A DNA stretch of 5,542 nucleotides, taken from Blastocatellia bacterium. GTDB lineage: Bacteria > Acidobacteriota > Blastocatellia > Pyrinomonadales > Pyrinomonadaceae. The position numbers were made by a program, and so were the translations under genes. Shown here in pieces: positions 1-5,542 of this stretch (positions are counted from its first letter, which is position 1; each line of letters starts with the position of its first letter). The stretch is from the NCBI GenBank assembly GCA_003175865.1, contig PSRF01000383.1, positions 1 through 5,542 of the forward strand. Direction: 5' to 3'. The notes beneath the pieces were generated by a model. The model saw nothing but the letters and a program-made list of their open reading frames with translations, did not search any database and was not told the DNA's origin.

Positions 1-192
1 TGTTCAAATATTAGTGGCCAATCTACACGAGGCATCACAGAGCTGCTAGCGCATTCACCTATAAATCAAGAAATCACCAATTCTCAGTCGGCACCTGGCA
101 ATCGGTTGTCAGCCATCGGCAAACCGACGATTCCCCGTACTTACCTCTCCATCGCCTGTGGCCCACCCAGCTCCTCTGGCGTGGCAAAACTG

Positions 193-221
193 TTGAGCCC
201 TCTCCGTCTACATTGTATTGT
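193..221 (+). promoter_or_regulatory. Possible sigma-70-type promoter for the SIMPL gene
   Basis: TTGAGC (193-198) and TATTGT (216-221) each match the sigma-70 consensus at 4 of 6 positions and are separated by 17 bp. Transcription would start near 228 and leave a leader of about 33 nt before the ATG at 261. The rest of 1-260 shows no convincing gene, RNA or repeat. The match is by eye, and consensus rules from E. coli may not hold in this organism. Confidence 0.3.
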
Positions 222-260
222 GCGCTCGGTCTTGGACCCTGAAAGGAGCTTGCTTCTCAA

Positions 261-995
261 ATGAATGGACAACGTTCGGAAACAATCACCGCTGCAGTTA
301 TTTTGGCTGCCGCGCTCGTAGTTGCCACCGCAATAGGTGGATGGTTTTTCGTGAAAGGCAAACGTGGCGATGAAACCATCACTGTGACGGGCTCGGCAAA
401 GGAGCGGATAACTTCGGACCTGGTTATCTGGAGGGCCGGGGTGTCTTATCAGTCTGCGACGTTAGCGGAAGCTTATCGTTCACTCTCGGAGTCGGTGCCG
501 AAAGTGAAGTCATACCTCATCAACAAAGGCATCCCCGAGAAAGAGATCACAATCTCGGCGATCTCATCGCAAACACTCCATGGACGAACAAGCGACGGCG
601 CCGAGACGTCAGAGATCACGGGTTACTCGCTGAAACAGGAACTCGAAGTTCGTTCGAATGATGTGCAGAAGATTGCGAAAATCGCTCGCGAGGCAACCGA
701 ATTGATCAACCAGGGCATTTTGATCGAGTCGCAGCCGCCGGAATATCACTACACCAAATTGGGTGACTTGAAAATTAAGATGTTGGCTGCAGCTGCTAAA
801 GACGCGCAGGAACGAGCACAACGAATTGCGGAAAGCACTAACAGTAAAGTTGGCTCGGTTCGCAACGCTCGCATGGGTGTGTTGCAGATTACGCCAGCCG
901 ATTCAAACGAAGTGTCTGACTCCGGGATGAACGACACTTCGGCGCTCGAAAAGGACATCACAGCGGTCGTGAATATCGGATTCGCCGTCGATTGA
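261..995 (+). CDS. SIMPL (DUF541) domain protein, membrane-anchored
   Basis: A 244-residue protein with one N-terminal hydrophobic segment (about residues 9-31) followed by a Lys/Arg-rich patch (32-35). This predicts an inner-membrane anchor or uncleaved signal with the rest in the periplasm. Residues 39-243 fit the SIMPL/DUF541 family. The opening strand ITVTGSAKERITSDLVIW (40-57) has the usual VTGSA and D of the family. GYSL (121-124) begins the middle strand. The helix LKIKMLAAAAKDAQERAQRIAE (170-191) carries the typical AxxDAxxRAxxIA pattern. The end LEKDITAVVNIGFAVD (229-244) is the family's closing strand. Family members include E. coli YggE and BP26; their biochemical role is poorly defined, with links to oxidative stress and oligomeric ring or channel structures. 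The ATG is preceded by AAGGAG (243-248) at 12 nt, and the gene ends in tandem stops TGA-TAA. No operon partner is visible, and the next gene converges. The family call is firm; function is unknown. Confidence 0.9.
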   Translation: MNGQRSETITAAVILAAALVVATAIGGWFFVKGKRGDETITVTGSAKERITSDLVIWRAGVSYQSATLAEAYRSLSESVPKVKSYLINKGIPEKEITISAISSQTLHGRTSDGAETSEITGYSLKQELEVRSNDVQKIAKIAREATELINQGILIESQPPEYHYTKLGDLKIKMLAAAAKDAQERAQRIAESTNSKVGSVRNARMGVLQITPADSNEVSDSGMNDTSALEKDITAVVNIGFAVD

Positions 996-1016
996 TAAGT
1001 GGTGCGGTCTAATTGT

Positions 1017-1042
1017 AGGGGCGGCACTCCGTGGCCGCCCCT
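1017..1042 (+). repeat. G+C-rich palindromic element, possible terminator of the SIMPL gene
   Basis: Arms AGGGGCGGC (1017-1025) and GCCGCCCCT (1034-1042) pair perfectly over 9 bp around an 8-nt loop, starting 22 nt past the SIMPL stop codon. Only a CTCT stretch follows, not a T-run, so intrinsic termination is uncertain. The core 1018-1040 matches the reverse complement of 1154-1176 at 20 of 23 positions, so this looks like one copy of a repeat family. Similar 'GTAGGGGCGG...CCGCCCC' palindromes are, from memory, scattered between genes in several bacterial phyla. Confidence 0.65.
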
Positions 1043-1075
1043 CTCTGCAAAATCCCAGACCTCAAACAAATCCTT

Positions 1076-1101
1076 ATCATTGGTCATAAATGACAAATGA
1101 T
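1076..1101. repeat. 26-bp A+T-rich palindrome between convergent genes
   Basis: Reading inward from both ends, ATCATT (1076-1081) pairs with AATGAT (1096-1101) and GTCAT (1083-1087) pairs with ATGAC (1090-1094). One G/A mismatch separates the arms (1082 against 1095) and two A bases lie at the centre, giving 11 pairs of 12. It lies between the two G+C-rich palindromic elements. It could form a hairpin or bind a dimeric protein. No function can be read from sequence. Confidence 0.5.
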
Positions 1102-1146
1102 GACGAATTGCCCTTCTCTACTCTACCCACAGAAAGAACTAATCAG

Positions 1147-1179
1147 AAAAATCGGGCGTCCACGATGTGCCGCCCCGAT
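1147..1179 (-). terminator. Intrinsic terminator of the diheme cytochrome gene
   Basis: On the minus strand the stop codon is followed directly by ATCGGGGCG (1179-1171). A 12-nt loop follows, then CGCCCGAT (1158-1151), and the run TTTTT ends at 1147. The stem has 8 pairs with one bulged G. A G+C-rich stem followed by a T-run right after a gene is the standard intrinsic terminator layout. The same hairpin is the inverted near-copy of the element at 1017-1042. Confidence 0.65.
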
Positions 1180-2193
1180 TCAATTCCTATTTCCCAAGCC
1201 ATGCTTAGCGCGACATAGCTTGCACTCAGTTGCTGGTTCAGCATTATCCACACGATGTTGGATCGGCTTGAGTGTACGAAGATATGCGAACACAGAACGC
1301 AAGTCATCATCGGTCATCTTTCCGTAAAACCACCAGGGCATTTCCGGGTTGAGATCACGCGCTCCGACTTTCCCTTCCCGCATCGCTTTGATGAACAAGT
1401 TTGCATCGTAATAAGAAATTCCTGACGAATCCGAAGTGAGGTTCGCGCTCGCAACGATCCCGGTTGGACCATCAAAAACAAACCCACCCGCATAGTCGAG
1501 GCCCTTTATCGGCTGGCCCTGCCGTTGCGGCGTGTGACAATCCGCACAACTACCCATTTTGACAAGGTAGGCGCCTCGCGCTTCAGCAGTTGATTGATCT
1601 GGCGTTGGAACGGCTGAGGTGAGAGGTTCTGGAACCGACTTGATCAGAAAATTTAGTGGAAACGGAATCTTCGTTGTTGGCACTGAGTTCTTGACCGGCG
1701 CTAATTGCCGCAAGTAGACGACGATGCTCGCGAGATCTTCGTCTGACATGCTTCGGAAGTTTTGATACGGCATAACAGGAAACAATGCGCGTCCATCGTG
1801 ACCGATGCCTTCTCGAATCGCACGTGCCCAAACGTCGTCGCTCCAGTTCCCTGTTCCGGTCTCTTTGTCAGGTGTGAGATTCGGAACCATTAACCACGGC
1901 AATTGGTTATCCGGCCAGGACCTACCTGCACCCAGCTTGTCAGCAACTGGTGGAGCGCCGTGCGCCTTGAAATCGGCGGGTGAATGGCAACCGAGGCAGC
2001 CGGTTACAGCTTCGACAAGATACTTCCCACGTGCAAGTCGAGCGGGAGTGCTTTCGAAGTGCCGATCTGTAAGAGGACGCGTTTTTGGCCCGAGGAATGG
2101 ACGCCAACCAATCGTCAGGGTAATTCCAGCGAGAACTGCCACAAGTAAGACAAGCAGAGCTACTCCAGCAATCTTTTTCCAACCAGGTTTCAT
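1180..2193 (-). CDS. Membrane-anchored diheme cytochrome c
   Basis: A 337-residue protein with an N-terminal transmembrane segment (about 8-29) after MKPGWKK, so the rest should face the periplasm. It has two class I-like cytochrome c domains. Heme-binding motifs are CLGCH (66-70) and CADCH (216-220). The likely sixth ligands are Met141 in FPVMPYQNF and Met285 in NPEMPWWFYG. Each domain ends in the usual (D/E)DLxSxxxYLRxL helix (152-164 and 297-308). The layout resembles the cytochrome subunits of periplasmic alcohol or sugar dehydrogenases, but no dehydrogenase gene is adjacent, so the electron donor is unknown. The C-terminus contains CKLCRAKH (324-331), a CxxC that is not a heme site because Arg follows it. 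The start is set by the last ATG before the hydrophobic segment, with GAAGGA (2210-2205) 11 nt upstream. The gene is divergent from the SLT gene and convergent with the SIMPL gene. Confidence 0.92.
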   Translation of the reverse strand: MKPGWKKIAGVALLVLLVAVLAGITLTIGWRPFLGPKTRPLTDRHFESTPARLARGKYLVEAVTGCLGCHSPADFKAHGAPPVADKLGAGRSWPDNQLPWLMVPNLTPDKETGTGNWSDDVWARAIREGIGHDGRALFPVMPYQNFRSMSDEDLASIVVYLRQLAPVKNSVPTTKIPFPLNFLIKSVPEPLTSAVPTPDQSTAEARGAYLVKMGSCADCHTPQRQGQPIKGLDYAGGFVFDGPTGIVASANLTSDSSGISYYDANLFIKAMREGKVGARDLNPEMPWWFYGKMTDDDLRSVFAYLRTLKPIQHRVDNAEPATECKLCRAKHGLGNRN

Positions 2194-2238
2194 GATGTCG
2201 TCAATCCTTCAGCCAGAGAAATTGGGAGAAATGACTGT

Positions 2239-2267
2239 GCTTTACGCGAACGCTGTTTTCGAGTCAA
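2239..2267 (-). promoter_or_regulatory. Possible promoter of the diheme cytochrome gene
   Basis: On the minus strand TTGACT (2267-2262) matches the -35 consensus at 5 of 6 positions. TAAAGC (2244-2239) matches the -10 at 3 of 6, after a 17-bp spacer. Transcription would start near 2232, about 38 nt before the ATG. The -35 is good and the -10 is weak. Confidence 0.35.
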
Positions 2268-2308
2268 CCAACCAGATGAAAAATCTTCGTCATCCAGGGA
2301 AAAAGTGG

Positions 2309-2338
2309 TTGACAACCCCGACTAGCATGGGAGAATCT
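2309..2338 (+). promoter_or_regulatory. Possible promoter of the SLT-like gene
   Basis: A perfect TTGACA lies at 2309-2314. The best -10 at a usable distance is GAATCT (2333-2338, 18-bp spacer), which keeps only the A at position 2 and the T at position 6. Transcription would start near 2345, directly before the hairpin at 2347-2365. Only the -35 is persuasive. Confidence 0.3.
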
Positions 2339-2346
2339 AAGCCACG

Positions 2347-2370
2347 CTTACCGCCCCTCGGTAAGATTTT
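2347..2370 (+). promoter_or_regulatory. Leader hairpin with following T-rich tract upstream of the SLT-like gene
   Basis: CTTACCG (2347-2353) and CGGTAAG (2359-2365) form a perfect 7-bp stem with a 5-nt loop. ATTTTGATTT follows, and the stem ends 27 nt before the ATG at 2393. It could be a 5' stabilising hairpin, an attenuator, or the end of a short upstream transcript. The sequence alone does not decide between these. Confidence 0.45.
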
Positions 2371-2392
2371 GATTTAAAAAACTCCGAAGAAA

Positions 2393-3658
2393 ATGAAGAG
2401 AATTTCCCCTGTCGCACTGCCTGTTTTTGTCGGTTTTCTTCTGGCTTTCAACGCAACGGCGCAAGAGGTAAGTCCCGAGAAAGCTGGACGTCCGCGAACC
2501 GTCACGACCCTTCCGCCGAGCTCACAAGCGCAAGTGCCAGCGGTCGTGCCGCAACAATCCACCACGGTTGCACCAAGAATAGCCCCGTCTTTGCCAAACA
2601 CACCGACAATGGTCGGAACAGGAGAGGTCTTTCTCACGCCTGGCATGTTGCAATCGCGAATCTCCGAAGCACAACGGCTTCTCAAGTCGCGACCACGACC
2701 GACGGCAAACACACCTTCAATCGAATTTGTCACCATAGCGGCGCTTGACCCACCAAGTGGAAAAATTCATTTATTCACCCTTTCAAAGGAAACATTTCTT
2801 ACAAAGGGCACAGAACTGTCGCTACCTACATCGTTGGGTTCTTTGGTAACTCTTCGGATTTTGCGAGCTAATGGTGTTAACACTGCGATGACGATATTCA
2901 CTGCGGATGGAAAGTCTCTCATTCCACTCACCATTGAGTATCCCATCGAACGAAATGGCCTTTTCCGCGAGATGGCCTATTACACATCAGCTCATCCCGC
3001 GCTTCTCTCGAACGATTTGATCAAAGCCGGACAAACATACGTCCGCACGATGCTTGATCTCGCAGCAAAACGTTTGCGTGAGAAAGGCGAAACAATCTCA
3101 TCCAACATCGTTGATATCGCTGAGCGGCTTTGCATAGTTGAACACACCGACCACGATCGATTTCGTCAAGAAAATCGTTTGGCACTCTTCAGTGAGATTT
3201 ACTCGTTGTATGCGTTGAATGAAATCGATACTTATCGTTACTCCGTAAGTGTTGCGGGAGCTGGTGGCATGGTGCAGATGATTCCCTGGGCTTACAACCT
3301 TGAGAGGCAAAGACATCCTGGTGTTGGATTAAATCCAGATTTTGTTGTCGGCATGCGAAACCATGGCAACGCGCTCCAAGCGATGCTGCTGTACATGCAG
3401 GACACTTGGAATGAACTCTACTCAAGTGAAGACATTCGTTCGGCGTTGGAGTCGAAACAGGCCACCATGTCGGAAATAATGGCTGCTGGTTACAATTCAA
3501 ATGCCGCAAAACTACCAGGCTACATCAGACGTGGCGGCGACGGATGGCGTACGCTTATCCCGCGCGAAACGCAGATGTATCTGCAGATCTATAAGTCGTT
3601 CGAGAGTCTCGTTCCGCTCAAATCTCGCAGTGCGTTACTCAGAGCCAGCGGCAGTTAA
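2393..3658 (+). CDS. Secreted lytic transglycosylase-like (SLT fold) protein, divergent
   Basis: A 421-residue protein. Residues 1-23 are a signal peptide with likely cleavage after ATA (21-23). A Pro/Thr/Gln-rich low-complexity stretch (about 28-72) follows. Next comes a probable beta-rich region (about 108-185) I cannot name, then a helical region (about 190-260) leading into the C-terminal domain. That domain aligns by motif with SLT/goose-lysozyme-type transglycosylases. Glu277 in NEIDTYRYSVSVAGAGGMVQ occupies the catalytic Glu position, exactly 12 residues before the G-A-x-G-x-x-Q-x-x-P block (289-298). AAGYNSNAAKLPGYI (364-378) matches the A-Y-N-x-G block, and PRETQMYLQIY (390-400) matches the P-x-E-T-x-x-Y block. 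If active, it would cleave peptidoglycan glycan strands in the periplasm. Divergences are Gly367-Tyr368 in the AYN block and a weak ES-x-F region. The start suits the signal peptide, but no good Shine-Dalgarno is seen. The fold assignment is inferred from motif order, not a search. Confidence 0.7.
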   Translation: MKRISPVALPVFVGFLLAFNATAQEVSPEKAGRPRTVTTLPPSSQAQVPAVVPQQSTTVAPRIAPSLPNTPTMVGTGEVFLTPGMLQSRISEAQRLLKSRPRPTANTPSIEFVTIAALDPPSGKIHLFTLSKETFLTKGTELSLPTSLGSLVTLRILRANGVNTAMTIFTADGKSLIPLTIEYPIERNGLFREMAYYTSAHPALLSNDLIKAGQTYVRTMLDLAAKRLREKGETISSNIVDIAERLCIVEHTDHDRFRQENRLALFSEIYSLYALNEIDTYRYSVSVAGAGGMVQMIPWAYNLERQRHPGVGLNPDFVVGMRNHGNALQAMLLYMQDTWNELYSSEDIRSALESKQATMSEIMAAGYNSNAAKLPGYIRRGGDGWRTLIPRETQMYLQIYKSFESLVPLKSRSALLRASGS

Positions 3659-3825
3659 CTTCTAATGCAAGCTATCGCCTGACCTCTGAACACTACCAAT
3701 TCTCACCTTCGAAACAGCATCTAGATTTCTCGACATCCGTTAGACGTGTATGGTTTATTGCCAAGTAATGACGGAGTGAAGTAGTTGACCCACGACAATT
3801 GTTGAACTCGATCCCACCTTGTTTA

Positions 3826-3854
3826 CTGCCTGCAGCAGCTTAGGGTGCTATTAT
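3826..3854 (+). promoter_or_regulatory. Possible promoter of the cytochrome-LolA gene
   Basis: TATTAT (3849-3854) matches the -10 consensus at 5 of 6 positions. CTGCCT (3826-3831) lies 17 bp upstream and matches the -35 at 3 of 6. Transcription would start near 3861, past the upstream ATG at 3853, and would allow only the ATG at 3916. The remainder of 3659-3915 shows no gene or clear terminator after the SLT-like gene. A short ACAATTGT palindrome lies at 3795-3802. Confidence 0.35.
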
Positions 3855-3900
3855 GTCGCGGCTCTACCCTACTCATTCTGCAATTACACATCTCGCTCCG

Positions 3901-3905
3901 AGGAG
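3901..3905 (+). promoter_or_regulatory. Ribosome binding site that decides the start at 3916
   Basis: AGGAG at 3901-3905 sits 10 nt before ATG 3916. The in-frame upstream ATG at 3853 overlaps a putative -10 box and has only TAGGGTG before it. The shorter start also puts the hydrophobic signal segment directly at the N-terminus after a short basic stretch. Confidence 0.65.
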
Positions 3906-3915
3906 TTGGTTAAGT

Positions 3916-5115
3916 ATGCCTGATCGTTCACGTGCTTTCCGTAAACTTGCATTGTTTGCAATATGTCTCACCGTGGCAGCGGCATTCCTGGTAATCAAGA
4001 CGTTTGCACAAAATCAAACGACGGCCACTGCAACACAAGCGCCGGCTGAAAAGACTGTTGATGAAGTTCAAAAGAACATCCAGGTGTTGAAAGGCCTGCC
4101 TCAATCGCAGCTGATTCCCGTGATGAACTTCATGGGTGCCTCGTTAGGAGTGCGTTGCAATTACTGTCACGTCAATAAAGGCGGCGTTTGGGATTACGCA
4201 TCAGACGAGAAAGGCGAAAAGAAATCTGCGCGTGAAATGATCTCCCTGGTGATGAATACAAACAAGAACACATTCAAGGGCAGTCCGGAAGTCAGCTGTT
4301 ACACCTGCCATCGCGGTCGTACACAAGTTGCGCACACTGTTTCCTTTCCAATGCCAACTCCTGAACCGCGACCCTCAGCTCAGGCTCAGGGACAAGCCCC
4401 GGCACAAACTCCGGGACAGACCCAGGCACAGCCACAGGGAGAAGGACAACAACAACGTGAAGCATTGCCGACGCCTGAAGAGATTCTAGCCAAGTACTAC
4501 CAGGCTATTGGCGGCTCTGCTGCAATCGACAAACTTACCTCTCGTGTCATGAAGGGCACCGCTGTTACTTCTAATGGCACGGAGTTAGGTTACGAAATCG
4601 CCCAATCAGGACCTGAGATGATGCTCGCAACTATCACGACTGATCAGGGTGTAATCGAGCGCGGTTTCAATGGCACCGCAGGTTGGGAAAAGAGTGCGCG
4701 GGGTATTCGTGATCTTTCAGCGGCCGAGCTTACTTACTTCCGCCGCTACTCGAGCTTACTTAGGGACATCAAGCTTCAGGATCAGTTCAGCAGAATTAGC
4801 GTCGCCGGCAAACCGAAGATCGATGGTCGCTACGTTTACGTTTTGAGGGCCACAACTGCAACGGGTCAACGTGAGCAGTTGTACTTTGACGCAGAGACCG
4901 GACTCCTGATCCGTCGCTCACTCTCGATCACAACTCCGGTTGGCACAATCCCAGAACAGGTAGAATTCTCTGACTATCGCGATGTGGACGGGATGAAGGT
5001 TCCGTTTGTCGTGAAAGTGTCGTCAACGGATCCCAACGTCAACGTTACGAGGAAGTTTACTGAAGTGAAGTTGAACGTACCGGTTGAGGCAAAGCGATTC
5101 AACAAGCCGGCGTAG
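3916..5115 (+). CDS. Secreted two-heme reaction-centre-type cytochrome c fused to a LolA-like domain
   Basis: From ATG 3916 the protein has 399 residues; starting at 3853 it would have 420. Residues 1-31 are a signal sequence (basic 4-10, hydrophobic about 11-27, TFAQ). Residues 45-139 resemble the photosynthetic reaction centre cytochrome c subunit family. VQKNIQVLKGLP leads a Met-bearing helix (Met70, Met73) into LGVRCNYCH (77-85). The helix REMISLVMNTN then leads into VSCYTCHRG (126-134). In this family the Met axial ligand lies in the helix before each CxxCH, so Met70 or Met73 and Met108 or Met113 are candidates. Two hemes instead of the four in the classical subunit, and no photosynthesis gene nearby, suggest a general periplasmic electron carrier. 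A Pro/Gln/Ala linker (about 146-180) joins it to a LolA/LppX-like beta domain (about 186-396; for example EEILAKYYQAIGG, FNGTAGWE, LYFDAETGLLIRR, YRDVDGMKVPF). That domain type usually holds lipid or lipoprotein. The fusion looks typical of acidobacterial proteins, from memory. Confidence 0.88.
   Translation: MPDRSRAFRKLALFAICLTVAAAFLVIKTFAQNQTTATATQAPAEKTVDEVQKNIQVLKGLPQSQLIPVMNFMGASLGVRCNYCHVNKGGVWDYASDEKGEKKSAREMISLVMNTNKNTFKGSPEVSCYTCHRGRTQVAHTVSFPMPTPEPRPSAQAQGQAPAQTPGQTQAQPQGEGQQQREALPTPEEILAKYYQAIGGSAAIDKLTSRVMKGTAVTSNGTELGYEIAQSGPEMMLATITTDQGVIERGFNGTAGWEKSARGIRDLSAAELTYFRRYSSLLRDIKLQDQFSRISVAGKPKIDGRYVYVLRATTATGQREQLYFDAETGLLIRRSLSITTPVGTIPEQVEFSDYRDVDGMKVPFVVKVSSTDPNVNVTRKFTEVKLNVPVEAKRFNKPA
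4372..4452 (+). repeat. Degenerate Gln/Ala/Pro repeat encoding the interdomain linker
   Basis: The stretch encodes an irregular series of QAQ, GQ, AP and PG units between the heme domain and the LolA-like domain. The DNA shows imperfect short repeats around CAG, CAA and CCG codons, such as GCTCAGGCTCAGGGACA. It is likely a flexible tether and a site of slippage length variation between strains. Confidence 0.6.
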
Positions 5116-5144
5116 CTCACTCTCAACAGCGAGCAGAGCATAAT

Positions 5145-5166
5145 CCACCGCTGCGCAGGGCGGTGG
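5145..5166. terminator. Hairpin between convergent genes, possible shared terminator
   Basis: CCACCGC (5145-5151) and GCGGTGG (5160-5166) form a perfect 7-bp stem with an 8-nt loop. It sits in the 55-bp gap between the cytochrome-LolA stop codon (5115) and the ABC stop codon (5171). Neither side has a clear T-run, so termination in either direction is only suggested by position. Confidence 0.4.
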
Positions 5167-5170
5167 CATG

Positions 5171-5542
5171 CTATTCACTGAGCTGCAACTGCGACCCAAT
5201 ACCATCATCACTAACTGTTCCAACCAGAGTGCGCGACGAATCTGCGTACTGAAGTTTGTAAAGCTTCCAATACAAGCCGCGCTTCGACAGTAACTCCTGA
5301 TGTGTTCCTTGCTCCCGGATCTCTCCGTGGTGCAAAACGATGATTCGATCAGCGTTTTGAATCGTCGACAGCCGATGCGCAACGACAATCGACGTTCGAT
5401 CACGCATCACTCGTTCAATCGCGCGTTGGATCAACTGCTCGGTTTCGGTGTCGATAGAGCTCGTGGCCTCATCGAGAATCAATAATGCCGGATCAAACGC
5501 CAGCGCACGCGCAAACGAGATCAATTGCTTCTGTCCTACTGA
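5171..5542 (-). CDS. ABC exporter half-transporter, C-terminal fragment of the ATPase domain (partial)
   Basis: The last 123 residues of a protein that continues past the right edge; the frame is open to 5542, so no start is in the window. Counting from the edge, the fragment opens with SVGQKQ (1-6), the ABC signature in the SVGQ variant. Then follow ARAL (11-14), Walker B with catalytic Glu in LLILDEA (20-26), the D-loop SSID (28-31), and the H-loop His56 in AHRLST (55-60). The usual GEIREQGTH segment and YWKLYKLQ tail follow. This order and the tail fit a type IV (MsbA/MdlB/LmrA-like) exporter ATPase, in which two such domains bind and hydrolyse ATP on the cytoplasmic side. The wording resembles MdlB-type subunits of heterodimeric exporters, so a partner gene may lie beyond the edge. 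Substrate cannot be inferred. All ATPase motifs visible here are intact. Confidence 0.93.
   Translation of the reverse strand, partial: SVGQKQLISFARALAFDPALLILDEATSSIDTETEQLIQRAIERVMRDRTSIVVAHRLSTIQNADRIIVLHHGEIREQGTHQELLSKRGLYWKLYKLQYADSSRTLVGTVSDDGIGSQLQLSE

Noticed and set aside
1..264. A plus-strand frame open from base 1 to a TGA at 262-264 that overlaps the SIMPL start as ATGA, suggestive of the end of an upstream coupled gene.
   Set aside because: The 87-codon translation is Ser/Leu/Pro-rich with no recognisable motif, and in-frame start codons give only short pieces. The SIMPL gene also has its own ribosome site and possible promoter inside it. An upstream gene tail cannot be fully excluded without the preceding sequence.
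749..1096. A 115-codon minus-strand open frame running through the palindromic element and into the SIMPL gene.
   Set aside because: It would read through the 1017-1042 hairpin and overlaps the conserved C-terminal half of the SIMPL domain; no motif is seen.
1017..1177. The paired inverted elements as a CRISPR or insertion sequence.
   Set aside because: There are only two copies, in opposite orientation, with no regular spacers, no transposase frame between them and no visible target duplication.
1097..1327. A 76-codon plus-strand open frame in the convergent gap.
   Set aside because: It runs across the cytochrome terminator and then antisense to the cytochrome C-terminus, with no recognisable product.
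1805..2377. A 190-codon plus-strand open frame.
   Set aside because: It lies mostly antisense to the diheme cytochrome, whose heme motifs and codon pattern are clear, and its translation shows no domain or signal.
2374..2736. A 120-codon minus-strand open frame with several Cys residues.
   Set aside because: It is antisense to the signal peptide and Pro-rich region of the SLT-like gene; its Cys and Gly content mirrors the low-complexity coding on the other strand.
3916..5115. The reaction-centre-type cytochrome as evidence of a photosynthetic organism.
   Set aside because: Only two heme motifs are present, no photosynthesis gene is in the window, and this family is, from memory, common in non-phototrophic acidobacteria.
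5023..5403. A 126-codon minus-strand open frame overlapping two genes.
   Set aside because: It lies out of frame over the intact ABC ATPase motifs and antisense to the LolA-like domain, so it is a shadow frame.

Overview
The window carries four complete protein genes and one gene cut by the right edge, in a mixed-orientation layout with short intergenic gaps. Base composition is moderate, near 50% G+C by eye. No rRNA, tRNA, CRISPR array, transposase or phage gene is visible. Two things point to an acidobacterium (Acidobacteriota, perhaps Blastocatellia-like): a small reaction-centre-type cytochrome fused to a LolA-like domain, and a membrane-anchored diheme cytochrome c ending in a CxxC tail. 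This taxonomic guess rests on remembered family distribution, not on a search.

Layout: 1-260 is a non-coding leader with a possible promoter. 261-995 (+) encodes a membrane-anchored SIMPL (DUF541) protein. It converges on 1180-2193 (-), an anchored diheme cytochrome c. The 184-bp gap between them is packed with hairpins: two closely related G+C-rich palindromic elements in opposite orientation flank a 26-bp A+T-rich palindrome. 2194-2392 is a divergent promoter region. 2393-3658 (+) encodes a secreted protein whose C-terminal half fits the lytic transglycosylase (SLT) fold, although its sequence is divergent. 3916-5115 (+) encodes a secreted two-heme cytochrome with a Pro/Gln/Ala linker and a LolA-like C-terminal domain. 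It converges on 5171-5542 (-), the C-terminal end of an ABC exporter half-transporter.

All four complete genes encode proteins exported to or anchored in the cell envelope: two cytochromes c for periplasmic electron transfer, a probable peptidoglycan-cleaving enzyme and a SIMPL protein. They do not form one operon, because strands alternate and most genes have their own apparent promoter. I see no evidence for a dedicated novel multi-gene system. The points most worth following are the divergent SLT protein, the cytochrome-LolA fusion and its start site, the paired palindromic elements at 1017-1177, and the hairpin in the leader of the SLT gene.
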